DNA of 64,000 nucleotides, taken from positions 260,575 to 324,574 of the forward strand of contig JXTC01000325.1 of the NCBI GenBank assembly GCA_002914845.1, in the 5' to 3' direction. The notes beneath the pieces were generated by a model, which ran no database searches, was not told the DNA's origin, and saw nothing but the letters and a program-made list of their open reading frames with translations. Positions 35,700-48,001 of the stretch are shown here, piece after piece. Position 1 is the first letter of the stretch. The number at the start of each line of letters is the position of its first letter. The position numbers were made by a program, and so were the translations under genes. Source of the DNA: Trema orientale (Eukaryota; Streptophyta; Magnoliopsida; Rosales; Cannabaceae).

Positions 35700-38600
35700 A
35701 TGTCGAAGAAGAAAGCGACTGGAAATACCATGACGCTCAAGGACTTCCATGGCGGTTCTATCCCTACTGATCTCCCTCTCCCTTCTGCTCCTGGTGTGTA
35801 AGTCCCTTTTACCCATTCTCTCAGGATCTACTATTGTATCTCTGTTGATTTTCGAGGGTTTTTGTTAATGTGAGATCTCTGCGTTATGGTGTTCTTTTAA
35901 TCTTTTCTTCCAAATTTCTGGGTTTTGGGAAATTTTGCTTTGGATCTGAAACTAGAAAACCCTAATTGACTGTATTGAATTTCACAGAATCATTAGGCCT
36001 TCCGATCGTCCCGGTTATGACCGACCCACTTCGTGGGGAAACCAGATGGGTCGGTCGGATCATCGTTCCCGGCCTCACACGTCACCGGCGATGAGGAATT
36101 TTGATGATAAGGCTCCTTTCTTGACTCACACTTCCCACATCGGCCGGAACTTTGATGAGGATGAGAGGAAGCCACTTGATGGTGTGTCTGCCCCGCGGAG
36201 GACTATTAGCGATGAGAGCATTCGAGTGGCCCCAACGCGTGCGGAGCTGAAGCAAGAGTCTGCGTCTGCTGGAGGTTCGTGGGGTCGACAGGGAGTGGGT
36301 CCGACGTCGCAAGTACCGACTGGGGCTGCGAATTCGTACTCGGGGAGGGTGACTGAGGGGACTCATGGGGGATTGAATTATCAGAATTTAGATACCAATG
36401 TTGGGCAGGGTGCTGGCGGGGCTTATCCGAATGCGTGGGCTGTGAGGAAGGAGGCGGCAGGGTCTACTGAGCGGCTGCAATCTGCGTGGTCTGCGCCAGT
36501 GGCTGTTTCCAAGTTGGCTCATGCCAGTGCGCTCGAAAAGGTTTCTTCTGGCAGGTGGCAGTCGAAGCTTTCTACACATAATCAGACAGACGCCGAGCCT
36601 ATGAGGTCTCCTGAAAATGAGAATGGCTTACACTCCAAGGGTTATGGTAATAATTCCTATAACAAGGTGGATGCAATTGGTGGTATAGAAAGTTATGATG
36701 CAAGCTTGGCCAGGCATGCTGAAAGAGGTCTGAATATTGATGACAATGTTCAGGGTGGTAGGAAGGAAATACCTGATTATGAGAGGGCCAGAACTCCTAC
36801 GAATCCAGAGCTTAAAGATAGGGACAGGGGTCAACCAGATCACACTATTGGCAGACTTAGTGGTACTGAATTGCAGAACCCAACGCATTTAGAACCTGCA
36901 GAGAGGCCTAAGTTGAAGTTACTTCCAAGAACGAAGCCACTTGAGACTTTGGAACCTCATGTTGTTGATCATATCCAGGTGGTATTAACATTCGCTTTTG
37001 TGGCTTCCCGTTCTTGAAGGAACAAAATAAGTAAATAAACTGTTCACTGTGTCTCCGAGCATCAGATGTGCTAAATTTTCTGTATTTGGTTGATTGCAGG
37101 GCTATCAACAGGTGACTGAATCAGTTCATACTGATAATTTTAAAGAAGTACCAGAAGATTTGAATCCTTCAAAGTCTGCTTTAGCTAGCACTGAGATTGA
37201 AAGGCAGGCCATAGAGCGCCCAAAGTTGAATTTAAAGCCCCGGTCGCAGCCGGTTGAACAAATTGAAAGAAATACTGAAAAAGGGAGGTTAGTTATGTCA
37301 TTTATCTTTCTTGAATGCTTCTGAATTTGACTTGTTTAATTGATATATGTTTATCACAGTACGATTGAAGAAATGGTATTAAGCTGCAAAGAGATTCGGA
37401 TAATTATTTTGCTTTATTTTTACCTGTATGAAATCCATATATGTAAGGGTAATAATGGAGGTTCAGTATTATGTGTCATGACATCAGGATGAATTGCATG
37501 AACTAGATTCTCTCTTATGGTTGTAGTTATTTATGTTGGTTAAATCTTGCAAGTATCGTGTTTTTTAATTTGGTCAAATTATCTTATTTTTTATTCTTTA
37601 TTTTTTTTCGGGGGAAATTTTCGACTATTTTCCCCTTTTAAAGATATTGACAAATGAATCTTCCAATCTCAAAATGGTCTGGTTCTGTACTTTGGTGAGT
37701 ATATCCTCCAATTTTAAGCTGAAGCATCCTTTCCTCTTACTTGGTCGCTTGACATTGCCCTTCTCTCTCTGTCCCTCTCATCCCTTTGTTGAAGGTTTGA
37801 TGCATCTTTAGCTACGTTAACATTAACAAATAATAATGATTATTTCATAATATTAAATAAGTTGGTTGACAAAAGCCTCATAAAATTTAGTAGTTTGACA
37901 TTGTTACCATTCGTCTTAATTTTTCGTTTCTCTTGCTTTCTTCTCCCTTTAGGCCAGGTTATCTTTTTCCTGGGAGTAAATCTTTTTGCTTCATCTGATC
38001 ATTCAATATCAATCTTGCATTTATTATTGCTTTGTTGATAAGATTTCTCTTTCATTTGAGATGTGGTGTTAGTTGACGATTCAAGAAGTAGAGCACCACT
38101 TAAATTTTGAAAAGTGAAGAATTTGGGAACTATTTAAACCGGACTAATTTGGGAATATGGGAAGTATACAAACCAGAATATTATGTGCATAATCAGTTTC
38201 GCTCTGATTCTTTTATTTTAAGTGCAAGTGCTCTATCTCTAAAGTTTGTACAAAGCATTTGATTCCTCATTTCTGTTACATTTTTTAAATTTTCAGAGTG
38301 AAAATAATGAATTGCTTGGAACTGTGTCTATCAAATCTAAACGTCAATAGCTGTAAATTATAGGGTTGGAACTCTGTATAAGCCAAGATTGGAATGAAAT
38401 TCCATGAATATGGAACTTAAGATAGATGTTTGGTGAAAGACAGCGTTCTTATTGGTAACTATGCGGCTTGGTTTCTTTAGATCTGGTTGGGATGTTCTCT
38501 GGAAAACATCTATAGGTCCTTTATGGTCTGATTTTGATAAAGCAAGCCTGTTTGTATTAGAGTGTTTGTCAAGAGCCCAAACTTTGACCTTCTTGGGGGG

Positions 38601-40027
38601 CGGGGAGCATGTTAATTTTCTATAATGCTTAAAATTTTATCTTTAACCTTTCCTGTGCTGTAAACTTAACAGCTCCTTTTAATTTGCGTGCTACTTATGA
38701 TTCATTTTCTTGACTTCCATAAAAAGACGTGTGACACACATGGTTTCCGTTATGTTTAATCTTAATAACCAAATATGAGGTAACACTCATTTTAGTAATC
38801 CAATTCTGTGTTGTTCAAATGGATTCTTGCTTCATTATACTGTGTAAAGGTCTTCTTAATATGACTTGCATTTCATGCTTTATATGATTGGTGCAGGAAT
38901 TTATTGTTTGGTGGTGCTCGCCCCCGAGAGCTAGTAAGTTTTCTTGTTTAACTACAATATCTGATTTTCAGTGAACATATTTGGTCTCTCTTTTTCCTCT
39001 GAACCTTCTCTTTTATTTTCTCATTAAATTGCATAGAGAATTCTAAGAGTAATCTTAGGAAATCAAACCGTCTTTGTTTTTTTTTGTTTTTTTGTTTTTT
39101 CAATTTTTTAATTTCCCTTTTTTGGTATGAAGTAATGTAGAATTAATTAACTGATATTTTTAATTAGGTTATGTTATTTACTATATTTATGTATGTTTTC
39201 ATTTTCACCGATTACAAAATAATTAGTCAACTGGCCTATCACTCAGATTAAGAGATTCAGGAACATAACTTCGTATGAATAGCAGTGCTCATCTCTTGCT
39301 TTTGCTTTGCTATCATTGGTGGCTTCTTGTTTCTTGCTTAATGGTGTTGCGTACTGCTATTCTCAGGTTCTGAAGGAGAGAGGGATTGATGATGTTGCAA
39401 GTCAGCATGAACTGGTTCAGCAGCCTGAGAGGTAATGACTTAATGACTGGACTCACATTTTCTCCCCCCACCCCCACAACAACTACTTAGACTGCTTTTA
39501 TTGAATATTAAAATTGCATAAACCATTTATTGTGCAGGGTTGAAGTTCATGTTCCGAGGTCAGAGAGAATTTCTGGTCATGCTAATTCACTACGCTACAC
39601 TGAAAGAACTGAGAATCCTGCTTTTGATCAAAGGACTGGAAAGAAAGGTGAGAGGAAGGAGAGGGATCACCGGGTAGACGTTGAGAGAGGTGATACTCAG
39701 AGGAGGAACTGGCGTAGTGATAACCGGAGGAACAACAGAGAAACAGAGAAACAGCAGCAGCAGCAGCAGCAGCTGGACAGGGCACCATCACCAGAAACCT
39801 GGCGTAAGCCTATTGAGCCGCCAAAACCAAGCTCTGGTGATTCTGCTGGTATGCGTTATGGGAAAGCAGCTTCTGCCATTGAGCTTGCACAAGCATTCTC
39901 TAGATCGTCAGTCTCTGATCCGCCTGGTGATCGACATTCTGGCCAAAGGAGTCTACCTGGCCGCACACAGATGCCGTTCTCCCGGTTGATGAGTCCAACA
40001 CAAAGGCCTCAAATAAATGGTTACTGA
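35700..40027 (+). CDS. Basic low-complexity protein with eIF4B-like motifs
   Basis: Six exons join in frame to 622 residues: 35700-35797, 35988-36978, 37100-37287, 38897-38933, 39367-39431, 39538-40027; all GT-AG. The start was chosen at MSKKKATGNTMTLKDFHGG because it opens the only exon splicing in phase to exon 2 and looks like a conserved plant N-terminus. The protein is rich in R, S, G, P and E with no predicted membrane segment. Two copies of RPKLxLxPRxxP (36904-36939, 37216-37251), then NLLFGGARPRELVL (spanning exon 4 to exon 5), resemble the RPxLxLxPRxxP and SIFGGAKP segments of eIF4B as I remember them. An RNA-binding or translation-initiation role is inferred from that. A glutamine run from CAG repeats lies at 39752-39772. 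Exon 4 is a 37-base microexon. Exact family name not certain. Confidence 0.82.
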
Positions 40028-41020
40028 GCGGATTGCGTTTGTTTTATTTCATTTTTCTTTGAAATAGCAGCCCTTGCTAGTGCCTCTACCGAAGTTGCAT
40101 TTCCTCATTGAAGGTGTTTACATTCAATTTCCAATTTTTAGAAGGGATGTTGTCATTTCTCCTTGAGCTGCTGCTGTTACTAAATCTTTTCGTACTTTTT
40201 CTTCTTCCTCGTGCTTCTGCGTCTGTATTTCCCTCACCCAAAGAGGAAGTAATGTGATTGATACTTACACATTTAATTTAAGCGCGAGGTCATTGTCGCA
40301 CGGAGAAGGTTTAGTATTATTCAGTCATCCAATCAATTTTACAAAGTTGTCTATATTTAAGTATCATATATTATGGCTAACCCTTCCTCATTCGTCTGTT
40401 TTATATTCCTTTCATTTGTTGACCTGCTTCCATTATCACCTCTGATGTTACGATTGGTCGTTTTCCACATTTTCCAAGTTACAGAGAGATGAGCTGAAAA
40501 AAATCGCCAAGGTCTGTGGACATGATGATACTGACCTTTTCAGGAGTAATTGAACTCTTTCCTTTTTCCGAAATGAAGGTGGTGAAGTCATTAAACGTTT
40601 GGTCGGGTGTGTTAAAAGACTAGTTGATGTTATTTGACCGTGCCTTTGCAATAATTGTCATCTCTAACATGACTTGAGTGTCTTGTTTAGCGCATTCAAA
40701 TTACTCCTATCATGATTTGGCAAACACCACACCATAAAACAATGAATGGGGTTCGATCATGATCGTGAACTCCCTTCGTCCGCAGTATATATGGTATAGA
40801 TGCCCGTCTAGTAGTTTGCATTCATTCATACACAATTATAATTTTGAATAGTGAATGCTTAGTTTTGCGCCCATGATATTCATGTTCAGGTGGGATCCAC
40901 CCTCCACTATTAGACTTTCCGAGTCAAACACTGCAAAAATTGGTGGCATAAGTAACGGAAAAGATCACAAGCTCTGCTAATTGGATATGTTGAGTCAACG
41001 TTATATTTCAAAAGGAACAA
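40028..41020. other. Intergenic DNA
   Basis: 3' untranslated region of the preceding gene for perhaps 200 bases, then ordinary intergenic sequence. Short frames (40254-40651) show no domain. Confidence 0.5.
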
Positions 41021-41024
41021 TATT

Positions 41025-41350
41025 ATTGTCGTGCGTGGACAATAAGAGAGGCTGAAACTGTTGGCTTCTGAATTTCTAAGCCTGTCTTCATCTATTTTTG
41101 ATACCTTTCTCATTAATCGACTCCCTACGAGACGAATATATAAAACCACTATAGGAGATTTTGATCTTGAATTCACATGCTCTATTTATTTATTTATTTA
41201 TTTTCTTATGTGAATCATATTATAATCACAAAAGGAAGATGAATAAAGCCGGAGTATGATGAGCTTAAGATGGTTTTCCATGGTTTCATGCCCTTTCACT
41301 AAGATATAACCCCATCCAACATAGTCATACTGAATTGCGCTGCCCATTTC
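41025..41350 (+). pseudogene. Decayed BTB/POZ domain remnant upstream of the NPH3 gene
   Basis: In the frame of the gene at 41351, codons before the ATG read DITPSNIVILNCAAHFMNM. This matches the end of the BTB domain in plant BTB-NPH3 proteins, where a segment like ITPSNxxxLxCAAxFM is conserved. Just before it is a TAA stop (41300-41302), preceded by ELKMVFHGFMPFH, which resembles the LKVIFHDFPGG region of the same domain but lacks the roughly 20 residues usually between them. Further left, with a frame change, LLASEFLSLSSSIF (about 41058-41100) recalls the ILASFSGxLSKLF part. Together they suggest a BTB exon broken by deletions, shifts and stops. The leftmost match is weak. Confidence 0.6.
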
Positions 41351-42765
41351 ATGAATATGGATGCTCGTGATTCTGGAACTAGAAGACGAAAAATACTTGC
41401 TGAAAATGAAAAATCTCTTGTAGAGTTCAGCTTTTGGACTTGGTCTGAGCTCCTGATAGCATTGAAGCAGTGCCAAGACCTACTTCCCACTAAAAACTCT
41501 TCCGTTATAACGAAGAGCGTTCTGGACTGCCTAGTGGGAAAGCTTGTTTTGCCTAGTTCTCCAAGCCCATATGCTTCTTCCTTTCGTGAAAGATCCAGTT
41601 TTCAGTTCTATGGTGACACAAGAAGCAGCAACGACAGGTTGAGAAAAAAGTGCTCGCAAACAACTTGGTGGTTTGAGGATCTCGTTTTCTTGAACTCCAA
41701 TTTTGTTGAGAAGGTAATTAGAACGATGGTATCCGAGGAGTTTGACCATGCTATAGTTTTCAAGTTCCTCTTATATTATTGGAAGTCGAAAGTTTTTGGC
41801 ACCACACTAGCTGAGAAGCGCGAAATAACAGAGTTGGTAATAATTCTGATCTGTTTGCTTGATGGCACCTCTCTTTCTTTCAAGGGCTTGTTCAGCATTT
41901 ACCAAGCAGCTTTTAGGCTGAAAGTAAGTAAGCGTCTTAGAAACATGTTGGAGAATCTAATCAGTTCTCAACTGGATCGAGCAACTATCGATTATCTGCT
42001 CGTTCCATCTTTGAGAGAGAAGAGTTATACTTATGATGTTAACATGGTTTTGAAGTTTGTGAAAGCATTTCTCCTTGAAGATGGTATTCGTTTAGTTCCA
42101 AGTCGATTGAATAAGGTCGGTACGTTGATGGACTTATACCTAGTAGAAGTGGCTCCGGATTGTCATCTGAAGCTCTCAAAGTTCTCAGAACTAGCCATGA
42201 TTTTGCCAGATTGCGCTAGAGAATCTCATGACAAACTTTACCAAGCCATGGACATGTATTTTCAGGTATATTTCCTAGTAGACCATGTTGTTTCTCTATA
42301 TGTATGTTCCGACTTTAGAGACTTAAAGGCCTGAACCAATGAGTCCTTTTACAGGTCCATTCTGAATTATATGAAGTGGAAAAGATGAGAGTTTGTATGG
42401 CACTGAACTATGAGAAGCTGTCAGCGGAAGCTTTGAGGCATCTAGCTCGAAACTCGAAGTTCCCTTCGAGGGTTTCGGTGAAAGCTTTCATGTTACAGAA
42501 TTCCAAGCTCACAAGTTTAATCCGGGAAATCTACCATCTCAAAACCTCTAAAGACCCTTGGATAAGTGACGCTTCGGAGGAGATCATCAAGAGTGTTAAA
42601 GAGGAAGATAAGCACATGCTTAACAAGGCTAAGAAGCTAATTGGAGCAGATTGTCAAGGAATGCCTTTGAAGGAAGTGGAATTACAGAAGGTGGCATATA
42701 GAAAGAGACCAAGGTTATCTACTCCAGGCAATGCAAGATACTTCCCAAAATTATGTCAATGGTAA
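41351..42765 (+). CDS. NPH3-domain protein lacking its BTB domain (5'-truncated)
   Basis: Two exons, 41351-42265 and 42355-42765 (GT-AG, phase 0), give 441 residues from the first ATG after the broken BTB part. The body is a clear plant NPH3 domain: FWTWSELLIALKQCQDLLP near the start, TTWWFEDLVFLN, a FLLYYWKS helix, DYLLVPS, and HDKLYQAMDMYFQVH across the splice site, then ALNYEKLSAEAL. From family knowledge, BTB-NPH3 proteins are CUL3 ubiquitin-ligase adaptors, the BTB binding CUL3 and NPH3 acting in signalling such as phototropism. This copy could not do that unless another promoter and BTB exist. The start codon is a guess, since the true gene began upstream. The NPH3 frame itself is unbroken, so decay is recent, or a BTB-less protein is still made. 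Confidence 0.75.
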
Positions 42766-44499
42766 CAGAAAGAAGGAAAATTGAACAAGTAATTCCCGTG
42801 GTTTCTCTCATAAATTAATAATTTTTTAGTCCAAAGAAAAGTTTATCTAAAAGAACTCCTATATTTCTTTTTAAGTGCAATGAGTAATTAGGTTCAATCT
42901 GTTTAAATTTGTTTATAACAAAGACCAACTGAACTGAGAGCAGGGTCCCTAAATGCAAGTGAACTTATAATGTTAATGAATATATCCTTAATAAGAACAA
43001 TCCAATTCTTTCTCCATTGAATTTTCAATTAGTGCCTAATATTAGAATCATTTTTGCTTTAAAAACAATTGCGCGAAATAATGTAACTGATTTTGCATGC
43101 TAATAAGAAAAATGTTCCATCATACTCATTATTACTATTAAATATTATTGGGTAAAATAACGTGGTGTCATTACCTTATCTCAATAAGGGTCAAAATGAT
43201 GGTGTTTGAAAATAATGTATTTAGGTAACTTGGAACACGCGTGATTAAATTGAGTTTTCGTTAGTGGACAACGGAACAATGTGGCTATGTATGAATGTAA
43301 TTAGTCCTTGCTCCTTCCCAAAACCGAGATGGAGTATAAAATAAGGATTTTGAATATGATTAATTAATGTTTCTGAAGAATATTTGTAGGTGTGTGGCGG
43401 AGTCCAATCACAGCCGACTGCGTCATCTACCAATGCGGCAACATGTGCGCCCATTTTGCGGGGCTCGCTGCACCAGCATTGATAACATAAAAGCTTTGAA
43501 AATGATACAGTCAAGGCAAAAATAATGCGATAATTTTCTCATGTTTTTGGTGAGAAATGAACATAAGATGAAAAGTAATGTATTCTTTTCTCAAGAGATA
43601 CATTTTACCAACAGATAAACAATAATGTCAAATAACTCTCTAGTCTCTACATCAGTCGTGATGTTTGGTTGTATTGTATTTTTACCTCTACATTTTTCGG
43701 GAGAAAAATATGTATATATATGGATACTTTTATGTACTTTTATAAGCATGTATATTATATGCTTATAACTATATCTGAGTACTTTTATGTATATATATTA
43801 AAGGGTAGAATACCATAAGATATTGTATTTTGACCGTAAAATTTTAACAGTCCGTTATTTTGATTTACTATCATCTTTTCTATGTTGTGCTAAGAAAAAT
43901 AGAAATATAGTTGCTTCCAATAAGAAAGAAGAGTTCTATAGCAAAATGACCTGTTTACATGTTTACACGTAGTATATATATTGAGTATATAAACTAAAAT
44001 TAGTGTATAGATAGATATATCAAATGTAAAAATTTATATACTCGGCCAAATTAGCTATAAAACAAGAAAAATGTATATTTATTAAAACAAAGGGTTATAC
44101 CCTTCTAATTTCTTTTAGAATAAATGTGATAAAGGCGTTTTTCAAATCTGCCCTTTAAAAGAAAAAAATAGTTCAATGCTCATTTTTAAATTTTACAAGT
44201 CAATTTTTTTGCTCCGTCAACTTCTGTAGCAACGATTTGTTTGCTCTGACGTCGAGTCCAAACCTTCTTCGGGAATGATATGCTCTTTTCGGGCACCATG
44301 ATATGAAATCTCCACAACAATCTGCTTTTTGGGTTTCAGCTATACATATGTGCGTGTTTGCAATTTTTTTTTTTCTTTTAAAGATTATTGTTAAAAGACG
44401 AATATAAATCTAAAGATTTAAAAATGTAGCAAATTATGTCTAATTGCCTCTTAAAACAGGTACTAAACCCTAGCAAACTTATTCCAATGGGATTTGGAC
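42766..44499. other. Intergenic DNA, nothing recognised
   Basis: AT-rich sequence. A GC-richer patch at 43380-43490 gives an 89-codon minus-strand frame without recognisable domain. Confidence 0.5.
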
Positions 44500-44990
44500 T
44501 GGACTGGGACCAATTTGGGCCCAACTGTCAATTTTTAGGGGACTTCTTACAAAATTCCAGGCCCAAAAATACCCAAAATTGAAAAATCCGGATGGGCTGA
44601 TATCCAAAAGTGATTTAGAAAAATATCACTTTTTAAAAGTATTATTAGAAAAGTAGCACTTTTAAAAAATATTGAGAAAAATATTATTTTTTCTCCAAAA
44701 TTGGGATTTTTTAATGGTACTCAAGATAACCAGTTAAGTTACTTAGAGTAACTAATCCAGTTACTTGAAGTAACTATTCAAGTTACCTCAGGTAACTCGA
44801 CTAGCTACTTTAAGTATCTCATCAATTAATAAAAAGTGATATTTTTCTAAATACTTTTAAAAGTAGTATTTTTTAATTAAATCCGGAATTTTTTCAGAGC
44901 AATTTTAAATTCTGGAATTTTTCAATTTTTTAAAAAAATTACCATAAAAAATCAAATTTCTTTTTTTTTTTTAGGACTATTTTTCAGACA
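44500..44990 (+). repeat. Member of the GTAACT/AGTTAC repeat family
   Basis: Ordered similarity to 11041-11530: TTACAAAATTCCAnGCCCAA, TTGAAAAATCC, GATGGGCTGA, TGGTACT(C/T)(A/G)AG, then a block of GTAACT/AGTTAC words and AAGTATCTCATCAATTAATA. Unlike that copy it has no inverted partner beside it. Confidence 0.65.
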
Positions 44991-45421
44991 AATTTTTAAG
45001 TAGTCATTTTAATCAGGATCATTCACCATAGTAGTCATTGTTGTTATGACATGATCACGACAAGTAATCTTTAACAAATCATTATGAAAATTGTCCTAAA
45101 AAATTTATTTTACTTCAAACCGGTAAGAACAATTTTTTATATTCCAATAATAACCACTTTCAGCAACTAAATTTCTTTTTAAAAACCAGTATGGTGGGAC
45201 AAGTGATAAACAGAACAAATATTTTAAAAGAACAAAAACCGAAAAAGTGATGTAAGTTACAACAAAGAAACTGACTTATTAATAAGGGTTTTTGTCACGT
45301 TTGGCCTTATATTATTTGTAGGGTGACAAAATAGTTTCTACGTTATTTTTATCGGCAGTTAAGTTGTTAAGGTTTAAAAAATCTTAGCAATTAAGTTATT
45401 TTCGCTTGTTGATGTTAAATT

Positions 45422-47268
45422 TGTTAGGGTTTATGCCCTAAAAACATGTATATTTTGGATATTTGCTGAATTAATAAAATAACATTTTTTTTTTTAAATT
45501 TGTGCATAATTGGTATGTTTTTAAATATCAGAAAATTTCTAATTTATTTATGTGACCACAAATTTAATATATAAGTGTTATATATATGAGGATTAAATTT
45601 ATGGATAATAAACTAAATATAGTCCATAATAATTAATTAAAGTTTGGGATCTTTAATTAAATATTATTAGTACGGTCCATTAACATTGAGAATGTTATTG
45701 TCTTATCCGGACTATTGATGTGTTGACATCACAATGGAGGTACTTTATATAATTCGATTATATAGGACTGGACCAGACATGATTTGAATCTCACATAAAT
45801 TCCGTTAACTGTTGAGAGTTTAAATAATGTCAATAGATGATCATATGTAAATCAATCTTAATCCTGAGTAGTTATAGACTCCTATTTATAACATTATGTT
45901 CTTTGACATACTTGTTAAAGATTTGTTTTTTAAACAGATCGAAATACTTGTATCTTGGGAGCATGATGAGATGAGTAGCTAGGAATGTAGCTTACAGATA
46001 TGGAATCCATTCCTTCCATTAGAAAGCTAGAAAGATGATTCCCTTGTGTATTGATTCAGGACTTGAACAGTTTGAGTACTCAATTTATAATAGATTTATA
46101 AATTAATTGTTCATTAGAGAATCAATGGTACACAAGGATAAAGATGTAATTGGAGAGGTAAACGGATATGACCTAGCTCCAATTATGAATTGTTTATGGA
46201 GGATTGAACTACATGTAATGATTAAATCGATGGACTGCTCGCTGTTTTCTGAGTAAATTAATTCTGTAAATTCAAGAGTGCGATTTCATATTTTTAGTGG
46301 AGTAATATTGGAATTAATAAATTAGACAAATTAATTAAAGAGTTTAATTAATTGTCATAATTTATTGAAACTTGAATTATAGGTCTATAGGTCCCCAATT
46401 CCACCTCTTACAAACACTGTACTGGATATTATATTATTTCTGTTACTGCACACTTTGTCTAGATAAATAGTTTATCTATATGTAATTAATAATTGTTATT
46501 AATTAAATAATTAATTAATTTTGAATTAATTAATTTAAATTTATGGAGGGGTAAGTTTCCTAATTTGTTTAAATTTTGAATTTAAAAATATCTAATTATG
46601 AGATAATTAGATAAATAGAAAATAGGAAACTGACTAAAGTATTTTGATATATATATATAAATATATATATTAACTAATTAGATTAATTAATATATATATA
46701 AATATAAAATTTACGTTTATTAAAAACAAAGGAAACTCACGTTTCCTGTTTTAAGGGTAACGTTTTTTTTTTTGGTTTAAAAGTTTCGTATATATATAGG
46801 TTAATTTAATTAATATAATTATTTATTAAATAGTTTAATAAATAGATATATATATAAAGGAAATCCTAGTAGAATAAGGATAGGAGATACACCGCATATT
46901 ATTATATATAGATCCTCCATAAACTAGAGAGAAGAAGAGTGTCTTCCTATTCTCTGTAGAATAAAACTCTTGCAATCTCATGTATTGAGAAAATTGCAAG
47001 TGCCTAAAGTGTGAGTTTTAAGAAATTATACGCAACGCCCACACGTTCATCCAGTTGTGCTTGAGGCTTGGATTGGAAGATCGTGGTTTAGAAGACAGTA
47101 AAGTTAGGATCCGCTGATAGGCTACAAGAGGTATTAGATCTATTCTCTTTGTGTATTCCTATTTGCTATAAATTAATACTATACACTCATATGGTCAATT
47201 ATTTTGAGAAAATTTTTGAATGTTCATGGGCCAATCTTCCGCTGCGAAAATCGTTTTTTAATCCAACA
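45422..47268 (+). mobile_element. Solo Copia LTR with target duplication
   Basis: Starts TGTTAGGGTTTATGCCCTAA and ends CTTCCGCTGCG...AATCCAACA, the usual terminal words of plant Copia LTRs. It is flanked by an exact 5-bp direct repeat AAATT (45417-45421 and 47269-47273). About 1.85 kb long with no internal region on either side, so it is a solo LTR left by recombination between the two LTRs of one element. The TTCCGCTGCG word near the end sets plus orientation. The 62-codon frame at 47149 lies across its end and is not a gene. Confidence 0.9.
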
Positions 47269-47273
47269 AAATT

Positions 47274-48001
47274 TTTTATGAAAGCATGTTTAAGTCATGT
47301 GCAAGATTTTGGAAGGTTAAAGTTAGTATTTCAGTAACACTAATTAGGTTGGAAGTGAAATAAAACGAAATTTTAAGAGAAATTAAAATTTCTATTTACT
47401 TTTAATTGTTTTGTTGATTATAATTAACTTTTAGTCATTTTTCTTCCAATGCCAACTAATACCAATAACATGATTTTACCCTTCAAGAACCTTGCATATA
47501 TATGACTTGGAAATGCTCAATTTTATTCAACATTTTAATAAACACTAACAAAAATAACTTAATTTTAATTTCCTAACAAATTAACTCGTGGACCATTTTT
47601 TCCAATTACAAATAATACATGGCCTAAACATGCCAAAATCTCAAAAAATAATTGAGTATTTATAATAAATGACCTTTTTTTAAGATTAATTTAAAAAATA
47701 ACCACTTTTTACACCTATTTAATAAATTACTGTTTTGTAATTTTATTTTGATAAATAGCCGTTTAGTTGACTTTTTTTTTTCATAAAGTAAATCAATTTT
47801 TTATAAAATAAATCAATACATTTTGATATACTAAATATGAAAATGGTTATCTTTTTAAATAATTTTTAAAATTCGGCCATTTTTAACCGTGTTTTAAAAT
47901 GGTCATTTTATAAATTATGATACAAAATTCGGTCCTTTGGCTAAAAACGGCTAAATAATTAGTCTTTTTTTTTTTTGGAGAAACCCTAAATAATTAGTTT
48001 A
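47274..48001. other. Intergenic DNA, nothing recognised
   Basis: AT-rich with homopolymer runs. No coding or repeat boundary seen. Confidence 0.5.
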
